From Thamnaconus septentrionalis (lineage: Eukaryota; Chordata; Actinopteri; Tetraodontiformes; Monacanthidae): 64,000 nt of DNA. The notes below the pieces were generated by a model, which ran no database searches, had not been told where the DNA came from, and saw nothing but the letters and a program-made list of their open reading frames with translations. Both the position numbers and the translations under genes were made by a program. Positions 13,400-22,500 of this stretch are shown piece by piece; position 1 is the stretch's first letter, and each line of letters begins with the position of its first letter. Where the stretch lies: positions 6,660,861 to 6,724,860 of the forward strand of contig CM020501.1 in NCBI GenBank assembly GCA_009823395.1. Reading direction: 5' to 3'.

Positions 13400-13659
13400 A
13401 TTAATTTCTGTTTAACCTTGACCTACTTTTCCTGACTTACAGGCACATATTCACATATTATACTGGTGGTGACACACACACACACACACACACACACACT
13501 GGTACCAGTGGGATCAATAAGTCCAACTATACTCACATATAGTTCCAGCAGGATGGAGCACTCGTGACGCAACTGCTCTGCGATGGCAGCGGCCCGGGCC
13601 CCGGTGGTCCTGCTCGGCTCCGAGCCCGTCAAGCGTCTGGTGCTTCGCCTGGTTGCCAT
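10746..13659 (-). CDS. cntf: Ciliary neurotrophic factor-like cytokine (IL-6 family)
   Basis: This is a four-helix cytokine of the CNTF/LIF/cardiotrophin group, expected to signal through LIFR-gp130-type receptors to JAK/STAT3. Coding exons on the minus strand are 13659-13537, 11315-10998 and 10916-10746 (203 residues; human CNTF has 200). Both introns are phase 0 with GTGAGT donors. Residues 21-41 (ARAAAIAEQL..LLELY) align with helix A of CNTF (..LARKIRSDL..LTESY). The last exon starts helix D with LFELKVW, matching CNTF LFEKKLW, and keeps the FxxK receptor-site motif as F155/K158. There is no signal peptide, as in CNTF and cardiotrophin. The open frame extends upstream only through non-ATG codons, so the ATG at 13659 (MATRRSTRRL) is the start. 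zfp91 lies on the same strand upstream, as in mammals, which favours cntf over a cardiotrophin paralogue. The second intron, just before helix D, is absent from the two-exon human gene. Confidence 0.85.
11316..13536 (-). other. cntf intron 1 with microsatellites
   Basis: This 2.2-kb intron is bounded by GTGAGT on the exon-1 side and TTTTTAAG on the exon-2 side. It holds a (GA)n tract at 13327-13397 and a (CA)n tract at 13472-13498, only 40-65 bp from the donor. A short (CAA)n run lies at 11869-11888. No other exon is recognised. Confidence 0.7.
13327..13397. repeat. (GA)n microsatellite
   Basis: An essentially perfect GA dinucleotide run of about 70 bp within cntf intron 1, followed by a (CA)n run at 13472-13498. 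Confidence 0.97.
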
Positions 13660-13960
13660 TGGACCTCCAAAGCAGCAAAGCGCCCCTGTCGGAAACACGC
13701 AGGCGCACTTTTCTTTTTCCCTCACAGAGAAGCAACAGGCTTCCGCACGACTTTGACAAACTCCACCGCGGATGTGTCTGTCCGTCCCGCAGCGGGTTCT
13801 ACGGTGTCATCCCAGCAGTGACGCGGTCCGCGGTCACGCTTGTTGCGGGTTTCTCTCGGTGACGGCGCGGCTCCTCCGTCTGACCAAACCTGCGCGCTAC
13901 TGCTGCTGCTTGGCGTGTGCGCTGTGGCTAACTTCCTTGCTCAGCCCCGGGGAACCTGAT
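13660..13960 (-). promoter_or_regulatory. CpG-rich cntf upstream region
   Basis: GC-rich DNA directly upstream of the cntf ATG. It includes a CpG-dense segment (13818-13875) with a near-palindromic GTGACGCGG/CCGCGGTCAC core. It probably contains the 5' UTR and proximal promoter on the minus strand. No TATA box is evident. Confidence 0.35.
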
Positions 13961-15635
13961 GCCAGCCATGAGGAATTTAACGGGACGAACGGGGGCGGAG
14001 AGGACGGGCGGAAGGAAGGAAGGAAAGAAGGAGGGAAGAGCGCGGTTACTTATTCATGAGGAGCTTATCAGGTTTACTGGAAGCGATGGGCTAAATTTAA
14101 GCAGGATGCGGACGGAGCCAATTAAGTTCGTCAGAGGTTGTTTTTATTTTTATTTTGTTTCTAAATGTGTTTTGTTGCCCTATGAAAAAAAAATAACGCG
14201 GCGAACTGATTAGAGAGTTGCTCATACAACTTGCTCGGACAAAAACGTTTTCTTCTAAAGTCAGTTCGTAAAGCGCAAAGAGTAACTTATTTAAAGTAGG
14301 TTAAACGTTTAATAAATCTTAATGTATGGAGATAAAACTTGGTCCTTCAAATTTAGAAGTAAAATGATATAAAACAGAATGCTACCATATCAGTGAGTGA
14401 CTTAAAGTGTAGCTAAAATATGCCAATATAGTTATGAATGATAATCACTTTGACCTTTTCCTCAGAACAACAGAAGAGGGCAAGAGAACAGGTGTAACCA
14501 CTGACAGGGCTGATGAGTTTATTCTGTTTCAACTGCCAGGAAGCCATGAAAGTGAGCCAAATGCCAAATGCCAAATGCCCCCAAGCACTTAGAAACAGAA
14601 TGCAGCTGCCATCAGTGTGGCCTGCTATTTTACTTGGATGGGACAAGTCAGCATGTCTGTCCAGACAAATGAGCAATTTGTTTTGTTTTTGTAAACATTG
14701 TTGCAAATGATGGAAATGATTATTATTCCAATGACCTTTGCCCTTCGGACTGATGGGCAGTCAAAGATTTTGTTTCACTATGGTAGCATTAAACAATAAT
14801 TGGGGCTTTGTGATTCTGACATTTTGGATCAACAGGTTTTTAAACATTTTAATGGCATAAATAAGAGTGAACTATGTTTCACAACAATAGAGGTATTTTT
14901 TTTAAAATTATTTTTAAAGATCTTTTAAAGGGCTTTTTCCCCAAAAGAGTAATAATTTTCAGTCTGTTAAAAGTGCTATTTTCTTAACTGTTTTCAGATT
15001 ATTATTATTAGATTTTTTTAATTATTACAAACCTATAGATTTCAAGAAAACAGCATACTTAGCCTTCTGTTTAAAGTCAGTTGCTTTGTTGTACCATAAA
15101 CATGTCGGAAAAAGGACAACAATGAAACGGCTGTAAAGTGTTCTCAGAGGGTGGAAGGGGCACCTGTCAGTTAGACATTTGTGACATCATAAAGGGCTGG
15201 TTTCCAGGATTGCGCCAAAGCAAAAGATGTAAAGGGTGTTTTTTGTCCCTCATTTCCAGGAAGTCCTTTGACAGACTAGTGAAATTAGTGGCAAAGTGAA
15301 ATTTGTATAATATTGTCAAACTTAAACTTATTGTAAAACCTAATTAATGGCCTAAATAATCTGGTTTGCTCTTAAAAATGAATGTGATTTCAAACTTCCA
15401 TCATGTGATGTTTTGTTGTTGTGCCTACAATTTGTTTTTGTTTTTTTTTTATCATGTACAGGATATTTTCAAGGATATATTATGTTATTGCCAAAAAGTG
15501 AGACTTAATTAATTAAGACTTTTTAAGAAAAAAAAAACATTGTCCATTTAAAAACTGTTTAAATGGACAATGTTCAGACATGTTCAACTCAGCCTCGACT
15601 GCTGGTGATTTAGGAGTGTAATACCACGCCGGTAC
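13961..15635. other. Intergenic DNA between cntf and the CCCH gene
   Basis: AT-rich sequence between two divergently transcribed genes (cntf minus, CCCH gene plus). It contains a GGAAGGAAGGAAAGAAGG purine tract at 14009-14037 and the hairpin listed separately. No exon is recognised. Confidence 0.4.
15536..15574. repeat. Perfect 17-bp inverted repeat, 5-nt loop
   Basis: The left arm AACATTGTCCATTTAAA (15536-15552) and right arm (15558-15574) are exact reverse complements around the loop AACTG. It is too short and loop-poor for a typical microRNA precursor. Confidence 0.9.
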
Positions 15636-15639
15636 AGCA

Positions 15640-15904
15640 GGTGCCAGTGTTAGCTACCACATATTCAAGCTGGTCTAACCACTTAACCGACGGCTAGCAA
15701 TGGCGCAAACGTTGCTAGTTTTTTTCTTTCTTTTTTTTTACTCAGTGAAAACGTGAACCTTTAAACGTGTATCAGCTTTTAATGTAATATATGTAACGCT
15801 TCACAAAACGTTACAGAAAGGGCGAGAAATAACTGTGACTTTGAAATCGCGCAGAAGCTAAGGTCACGCTAGTTAGCCTTAGCGTGACAACATTTGAAGG
15901 TACG
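15640..15904 (+). promoter_or_regulatory. Promoter and 5' UTR of the CCCH gene
   Basis: Sequence upstream of the ATG at 15905. A GTCACGCTA/TAGCGTGAC inverted repeat (arms 15863-15871 and 15880-15888, 8-nt loop) ends 16 nt before the start codon and could fold in the 5' UTR or bind a dimeric factor. CpG content is moderate and there is no clear TATA box. The exact start site is unknown. Confidence 0.35.
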
Positions 15905-16820
15905 ATGAACTCTCTCGTCGGCTACGGATTGTCTTCAGAGTCAGACAGCGATGAAGATGCCGATAATACTAGCGCGCTGGCACGGTAAGACCCCCTGGTT
16001 TGAAACTATTTTATTTCACTTGACAGGAAGCAGTCCCGCACCCAGAGGTCGCATACATTAGCCGCAGAATATCATCCCGTGCTTGTGATTCGATGATCTT
16101 ATATCTCTGCTCTTCTGTTTCTGAAGTCCCGTCAAAGAGGCGGCTGATGAAGTTTCGCCTGTCAGACGGACGCGTAACTTATTGCTCGAGGCTGGTTCGG
16201 GGTCCAGCGACTCCGGCCAGGAGGAAGAGGACCCAGAGCCCTCCTCTTCACCACCGCATAATTCCAAAACACCGGCGTCTAATGCATCCTGCAGACCCAG
16301 CTTGCCCGCTCCCTCCCTGTACTCCCGCAACCCCAACAAACTACCACCTCCGTCACTGAACACCTGCTCCGGCAGCAGCGTGTTCACCAACCCCTTCAAA
16401 GCTCAAGCGGATCAGAGACTCAGCGCCCTGCAGAAACACGTCCCCCTCACCGTGCACACTAAACCAGCTCAGATCGGAGGCAAAAAGGTGTGCGTGTCGT
16501 ACAGGAAGGATGGAAAGTGCAGGTTCGGGATCAAATGCAAGTTTGCCCACGACAGCGACCTCCAGAGCCCAGCCATGCCCACGGACTGTCACTCAACTCC
16601 AAGGGGGGAAACACAGGGGTCTGATCGGTCAGAGTCCAACGAGGATGTCGTGCGTGGTGGGGGATCCATGAAACTCCAGCAGCAAGAAACTAAAGAGGAA
16701 GAATCAGGAGGACAGATGAAGAAGAGGAGGGTTGGACTGAGCAACACTTTGATTCCCCCGAAACGAGCTATGAAACGATACGCTGCGCAGCGGAGCAGAG
16801 AGCGCATGAACATGTCCTGA
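15905..16820 (+). CDS. Single CCCH-type zinc-finger protein
   Basis: A two-exon plus-strand gene: 15905-15984 and 16127-16820, with a GTAAGA donor, a polypyrimidine-CTGAAG acceptor and a phase-2 join. It predicts 257 residues. The N-terminus is MNSLVGYGLSSESDSDEDAD, an acidic serine-rich opening, followed by a disordered Pro/Ser-rich segment. A motif SVFTNPFKAQADQRLSALQKHV leads to one C-x8-C-x5-C-x3-H finger (C149, C158, C164, H168; KDGKCRFGIKCKFAH). The basic C-terminus (KKRRVG, PPKRAMKRY) looks like a nuclear localisation signal. Single CCCH fingers usually bind RNA, so a nuclear RNA-related role is inferred, not shown. I do not recognise a named orthologue. It sits head-to-head with cntf and tail-to-tail with zfp91. 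Confidence 0.85.
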
Positions 16821-16894
16821 TGGACGTGTTGAGGGATATGATGCACAGGTTGACTGTTGGTTACAGACACTGTAAAGTTACTATTGTGTTACAA

Positions 16895-16900
16895 ATTAAA
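16895..16900 (+). terminator. Polyadenylation signal ATTAAA of the CCCH gene
   Basis: ATTAAA, the commonest variant poly(A) hexamer, occurs 75 nt after the stop codon and is followed by TG/GT-rich sequence. This implies a very short 3' UTR. Confidence 0.55.
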
Positions 16901-16988
16901 GACTCAGGGTTACTTCACTGGTATATGACTGATATCCCCATTGACAGCGTGTGTTTTTGTTCTTAATCAAGCAGTTTGGGCCATTCCT

Positions 16989-17165
16989 TAAAGGTATAGT
17001 GTTTAAAATGTAGTAGCATCCTGCAAAATCCACCTCAGAAAGGTGACTCAGATGATCATTGTTTTGCAGTGTCCCTCTTTTCTGTGTAAAAGCATTGAAA
17101 TGACGGGAACAAAAATCACAAAACCCAGAGATCAATCATTATTGATTATTAATGGGTAAAAAATT
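16989..17165. mobile_element. Possible partial MITE related to the one at 6446
   Basis: TTAAAGGTATAGTGTTTAAAATGTAG resembles the left terminus at 6446 and is followed by AGCATCCTGCA. I cannot see a matching right terminus, so the end given is approximate. Confidence 0.3.
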
Positions 17166-17169
17166 ATTG

Positions 17170-18090
17170 TGACTTCACCATGGCTCAATATATAGATCTG
17201 TGTTTTTTATTTAATCATATACTGTCCCACCTCTGTAAATAATCACACTTTACGGCTACTCTTTGAACATGAGATGTTAATTAAACTATGAAACATGCCG
17301 TTTATGATTTATCTGCAGCTTTACTGGTGAAAGACAAGAATGTATCTGTTGGATGGTTTTAGTTTTATAGACTATGTGAGACTGTCAGTAATAAACTTTG
17401 GAAAATTGTTAACACGTTTATTTACAACATATAAATGAACATTTGTGTTTGCAGTGTCACACTTTCTAAAAATGACTAAAAAGGGTGCAGAGTGAAAAAC
17501 CAAAATTAAAGTTTTCGGTTTAGCTTTTGTCATCTTTATGACAGGGTTACTGACAGAATTTGATATTGATATTGAATACTTCTTTGACTGTGCTTTACTG
17601 TTTTGTGAGATTTAAATGTGATTTTTAACACTTTACAAGCTACAAATAAGGATAGTAGTACATTTACATAGGTGTAATAAATCTTTTCAGGTCCACTGGC
17701 AGCCAATCATTGACATTGACACAGTGGACAGTGTCCTTTGAGCAGATTTGAACATTTCAAATGGTTTCTGCTGTTTTGCTTTTTTTTTTTTAAACTCAAA
17801 AAAAAAAAAAAGACTACATTAGATTCAAACCACAAGTTAAAAACAGCTGCCTATTTGATAAAACACAACTTCTCTCTCTCCCTTCATGTATGGGGGGACT
17901 GTTCACAGCTTTCCAATGTGAATTTTGCCACAACACATAAACTAAAAATGTTATATTTGTTTTAACTGGAACTTGATGCCACTGGCTTGGCATTTCCATG
18001 TGCTGTATAAACTACGAGGTATGCAAAAATTATTTCAGTATAACAGCTCTGTGACGTTAACTTCGGCATCAACGCGCTCAAACAAAAGAC
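17170..18090. other. Intergenic DNA between the CCCH gene and zfp91
   Basis: AT-rich sequence with poly-T and poly-A runs near 17780-17812. No exon is recognised. Confidence 0.4.
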
Positions 18091-18874
18091 TAAAGGTCCT
18101 TGCACACCAGGCAAAAGGTGAATTTTTCCTGTACACACCAAACGCGAGGCGAATATCGCTAAGCTCTTTCTTTTGCCCCGAAGGAGAAACAAAGGAGTCA
18201 ACTACATCCTCAAGCGATGGTGTCCTGGTGATGGTTGGATTAAAAAGTAAAGAATAGAAGTCTCTATTGTTCTTGAGTGAGATGTTGCAGCCGCTGAATT
18301 AAAGTAATGACTTTCGTATGCCTAGTACCTTAGTTTATAGTAGACATGTGTATTCTGCTTATTGAATTGCTAAAATTGTTAATTATTATTATTTTAGTTT
18401 TTTCCTGTCTTGAGAGGTTGTGTTGTGTGCATCAGGTGGATATATAGGTCAGGTGATTACGCAGCGATGCAGGTGGAAGATACTAAATGTTTAGTTAAGA
18501 AGCGACGGTTACAAAGTTTCCATGACCACATTATTTAAGTTCGTTGCCATAAAAGATGTTTTTTTTTTTTTTTTTAAATATGCTTATAATTTAGAAAGCT
18601 TTTCAGAACAGATTTAAACAAAGGAATAAAATGATTTTTTTTTTTTTTTTTTTATGTGTGGTGACTTAGAAGTTTTGCTTTACGTGTCTAAAATGTACCA
18701 CCACCTTCTACACCAGGAGCTCAAATTTTACCCAGTGAAATTTTGCCAGTACTTTGGACAATTTGATTTAATTTTTTCGCTCCACGGAAATTCCCTGCCA
18801 GTGTGTAAGGTTGCATTGAATTCAAGAGGTTTAAAAAAAAAAAAAAATTTCGCTCCCGGTGTGCAAGGACCTTA
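18091..18874. mobile_element. MITE-like element with 18-20-bp terminal inverted repeats
   Basis: The left end TAAAGGTCCTTGCACACC and the right end GGTGTGCAAGGACCTTA are inverted repeats differing at one position, about 780 bp apart. The interior is AT-rich with poly-T runs (18560-18575, 18634-18651) and has no coding capacity. A TAA/TTA-type target duplication is possible but cannot be separated from the termini. The superfamily is unresolved. It lies just downstream of zfp91. Confidence 0.7.
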
Positions 18875-19105
18875 AGCTCACTTAATGGGACGTATGTACA
18901 AAGGCGACAATGTACAGACACACACAGATAGTTCCCTGATAGAGATTCTCTAAAAAGCTACCATATATGACTATTATGGGTGAACAGGTATTAATACATT
19001 GGTGATCCTACGTTTACTTAAAATATTGTGGTACAGTGTGGCAGGTCACTTGTCAAGTACATAGCTAGAGGGAGGAGGAGGGTTTCTGTGGTTATGCTCT
19101 TCGTT
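18875..19105 (-). other. zfp91 3' UTR/3' flank
   Basis: Sequence immediately after the zfp91 stop. I see no canonical AATAAA on the minus strand before the MITE at 18874, so the transcript may end inside or beyond the element. Confidence 0.35.
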
Positions 19106-19557
19106 TTACATAAGCGCCTGCTGCACGTGTCTCTCCGTGGCGTCTGACAGGACTTCACCTTGTCCCACCGGCTCCCACACCACCCTGTCCTCCCCGGCAG
19201 CTGCTGCCTGCTGGAGGGAGCCGACCGGCTGCTGCTGTGAAGAGGAGGTGGAGGAAAGCACCGAATTGTCCAGGATGAAACCGTCCCCGTTGGCCGAGCC
19301 GACACCCTGCTGCTGGGAGTGGGCCTGGGCCAGCAGCGGTGGGCTGGACGCTGCCTGGAGGGACTGCGAGGTGGCCAGGATGGGGATCTGCTGAAGGTGC
19401 GCCTGGGACTGGCCGACGGGCTGGAAGGTCATCTGGAGGATCTGCGCTGGCGCCTGGCTCTGCTGCTGCTGAGACGTGTACGACTGAAGGGGTTGGAGCG
19501 GCTGCTGCTGCTGCTGCTGGGTCACCACCGGGTTGGAATGGAGAGTCAGTTGCTGTA

Positions 19558-19588
<31 letters not shown>

Positions 19589-22500
19589 AGCAGCGGCCTG
19601 CACAAACTGGACGGGCATCTGGAGCTGAAGGTGCTGCTGCTGCTGGCTGCCAGCAGGCGACGGGGGGTCGATGGGGGACAGTGCGATGGTCACGGGCACT
19701 TGCATGGTGTGGAGGCTCTGGTCTTGTCCCAGTAGAACCACCTGGTGGCTCACCTGTTGGCCTGCGTGACCCATGTTAGCTACCTGCTGAGCGACCTGCT
19801 GCCCGGCCGGGCCCTCCTGGCTCAGCTGCTCCGCCGGTCCGCTCTGCCCCACTTGGCTCACCTCGGCGTTGGCCACCTCCGCCGGCGCCGGGTTCCCAGA
19901 GAGCTCCAGCAGGGAGGCGGGAGTGGTGATGAGAGCGCCGGCGTTGGCCGCCAGAGCCTCGGCGATGAGCACCTCGGGGTGGCTTTTGGCCTTGTGGGCC
20001 ACCACGCAGTCCTTCTTCTCAAACTTCTTGCCGCATATGGAGCAGGAGAACTGGTAGGTGGCGTCAGCGTCGTGCTTCTTCATGTGCCAGTTGAGCGACG
20101 CCTTCTGACGACACGTGAAGCCGCAGATTTCACACCTGGTGCGAAATAACGTTAAAAATCAAAATAAGTAACCTTCAGAATGGAACGTTAGAAACATGCC
20201 AGAGTCAAAACAATTAAAAAACACAAGTTACTGACTGAAGGGGCTTCTCGCCAGTGTGAATCATGCGATGCACGGCCAGGTTGTGGGAGCTCTTGAAGGC
20301 GCGGGCACAGAACTCGCAGATATAGTCTCTCTGGTCTGCAATTGCAAAAACAAAACTGTGATGCACTTTCATTGTTCACCGAATAAATGATTGCCGTCTG
20401 CATGTGTACAAACCTGTGTGGTGTTTGGCGTGACGCAGCAGCTGCTTCTGCAGGCGGAAGAGCCTCCCACACGATGGATGCGGACAGACGTATTTCTTCT
20501 TGAGCAGGTGCTGGTACTTTATGTGGTGCTGGTTTTGCAAATGGTTATAGTAGGGAAAGTGTTATTAGCAGAGTCTGAACAATTTTAAGAAGAAATGTTA
20601 ACTTATCATTACGAGCTTTCTCCACATGGCCAAATGTTTTATACTGCGTCCCCCCTCCTTTTAAAAGTGACCTTAAAACCCACATATTTATAGGAGCCTC
20701 AATGGGACTTTAACTTTATCATTTCATACAGATGCAGGCAAACAGAGTCACAGGGACATGCGTTATTACACCTTGTCAAGTGCATTCTCAAAGCAACACA
20801 ATCAATTACTTTGATGTGCGGAAAGAGCTCTCATTATTTCAGAAATGCTATGTTTTGAGCTAATTTCACATCTGCAGTTAATTTGTTTTGAGAAATTTTC
20901 TGAACTTCTATAGGGACCTTCATCCCACACATTTAATGGTTCTTGAAAGTAAGTGCTGAGTGAATGTGGACACCTGTGACCACAACAATTAAATCATTTG
21001 AGATAAAAAGTTACATCTGTTTAACTTTAATATCAAAGTTAAATGGTATTCACTTTGATAAAAAAAAAAAAAAAAAAAAAAAAAACATTAATAACCTTTC
21101 AGGTATACTGGACTTTATTTGAGAATGAGTATATTCATTAATATTCATGCTCTAAAAACAATCCCAGTTTCATTTTTTTGATAGCTAGTTTGTTTGCTTT
21201 CCAACAGTCAACCACAGTTTTTACATATTGACAGTCTTTAAAGAGAGAAACCACCTAGTGGCAAAAAGGTCAATGTGTGGCTACACCGCTTAAGACAGAG
21301 GTGTGAACCACCTCAGGAAAAACTACTGACACACACCTGCAGGTAGCGAGGATGAGCAAGAACTGTCCCACATCCTTCCATCTCACAGCGCACATACTGC
21401 ACGGGGGGTTTCTTCCTGTGTGGGCAGAGCACAGGTCACGTGACTGGGTGGACAGCAGCTGTTTGCATTGCAATTTGAAGGTTTAAAAATGTCATCTATG
21501 CTCCACCTTTCTAGTCCACATTTTCTGAAATATTTGTATTTTGCTTCTGAATATAAACATCCCTTGCTTCACTCTGCAACAGGAATGACGTGAGATATTC
21601 GTGCATTTATATCGTTGAGTTTACAAGCAAAACTCACCTTCTCTTGGGGAGGCGAGGGGTTTTATCGTCTTTTTTCCGCCGTCCTCTCCTAGCACACATT
21701 TTGGAGAATGGGTTAATGTAATTGGTGTTATAATGGTGTGAGGAGAAAAAGGTAGACTCTGATATTGCAACTTTTCAGCTGACAACATGCTTACTTCCTG
21801 GGTCCGTCTGGATCCTCCAGTGTTTCTTCTTCCACCTTTAATTCATCTTCCACGCTGTCCACATTTTCAGAACCCTCAACCTTAATCTCAGCAACCTCCT
21901 TCTCCTTTTTAGGCGCCTTTTCCTTGTCCTTCTTCTCCTTCTTACTAAGAGGGGCTTTACGCTTTAGCTTAGGGACTTCCCTAAAAAAAAAAAAAAAAAA
22001 ATAAAAAAATGAGAGGTAGAAATATTAAGATCAAAAGTGAAAAATATACAGGCCACTTGTGACAGTTTCAAATATAAACAGATATTACCGTTCACCCTTT
22101 GGATCATAACTCTGGTCATTTAGGTCATCTCTATATGGAGCATCTTCATCGGTGCTCACGCCTCCCTCCTCAGCACCACTGAAAGCAGGAGAGCAAATCA
22201 CATGAAAGAAAATTCCACTAACTGCAATGGACCAAGTAAACAGATATAGTTTGACTGTTCATTATGTCTTCAGTTTTCATAGGTTTGTGTTTTTCTTTTG
22301 TTCAGACAAGAGTTCCGTTTGTCCCCATGACGTTTTGGCAGAGCTTCTGTCTTCCTCAGAAGTGTCACTTGGTGGCATGTGTGACCTGTCTTTTTCTCTC
22401 TCTCGCATTCTTTTTGATGTTCTTTTCTCCATGTGTTAAAGCTCCTCCCTGTCTCCCTGATGTATGTTCTATTGCATGATTGACAGGCTATTTCGTATAT

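Noticed and set aside
13660..13725. Upstream extension of the cntf reading frame
   Set aside because: It would start with GTG and contains no hydrophobic signal-like segment; the first ATG is at 13659, and CNTF proteins lack signal peptides.
19319..20149. Plus-strand open frames opposite the last zfp91 exon
   Set aside because: They are Leu-, Ala- or Trp/Gly-rich shadows of the CAG-coded glutamine tail and conserved zinc-finger exon on the minus strand.
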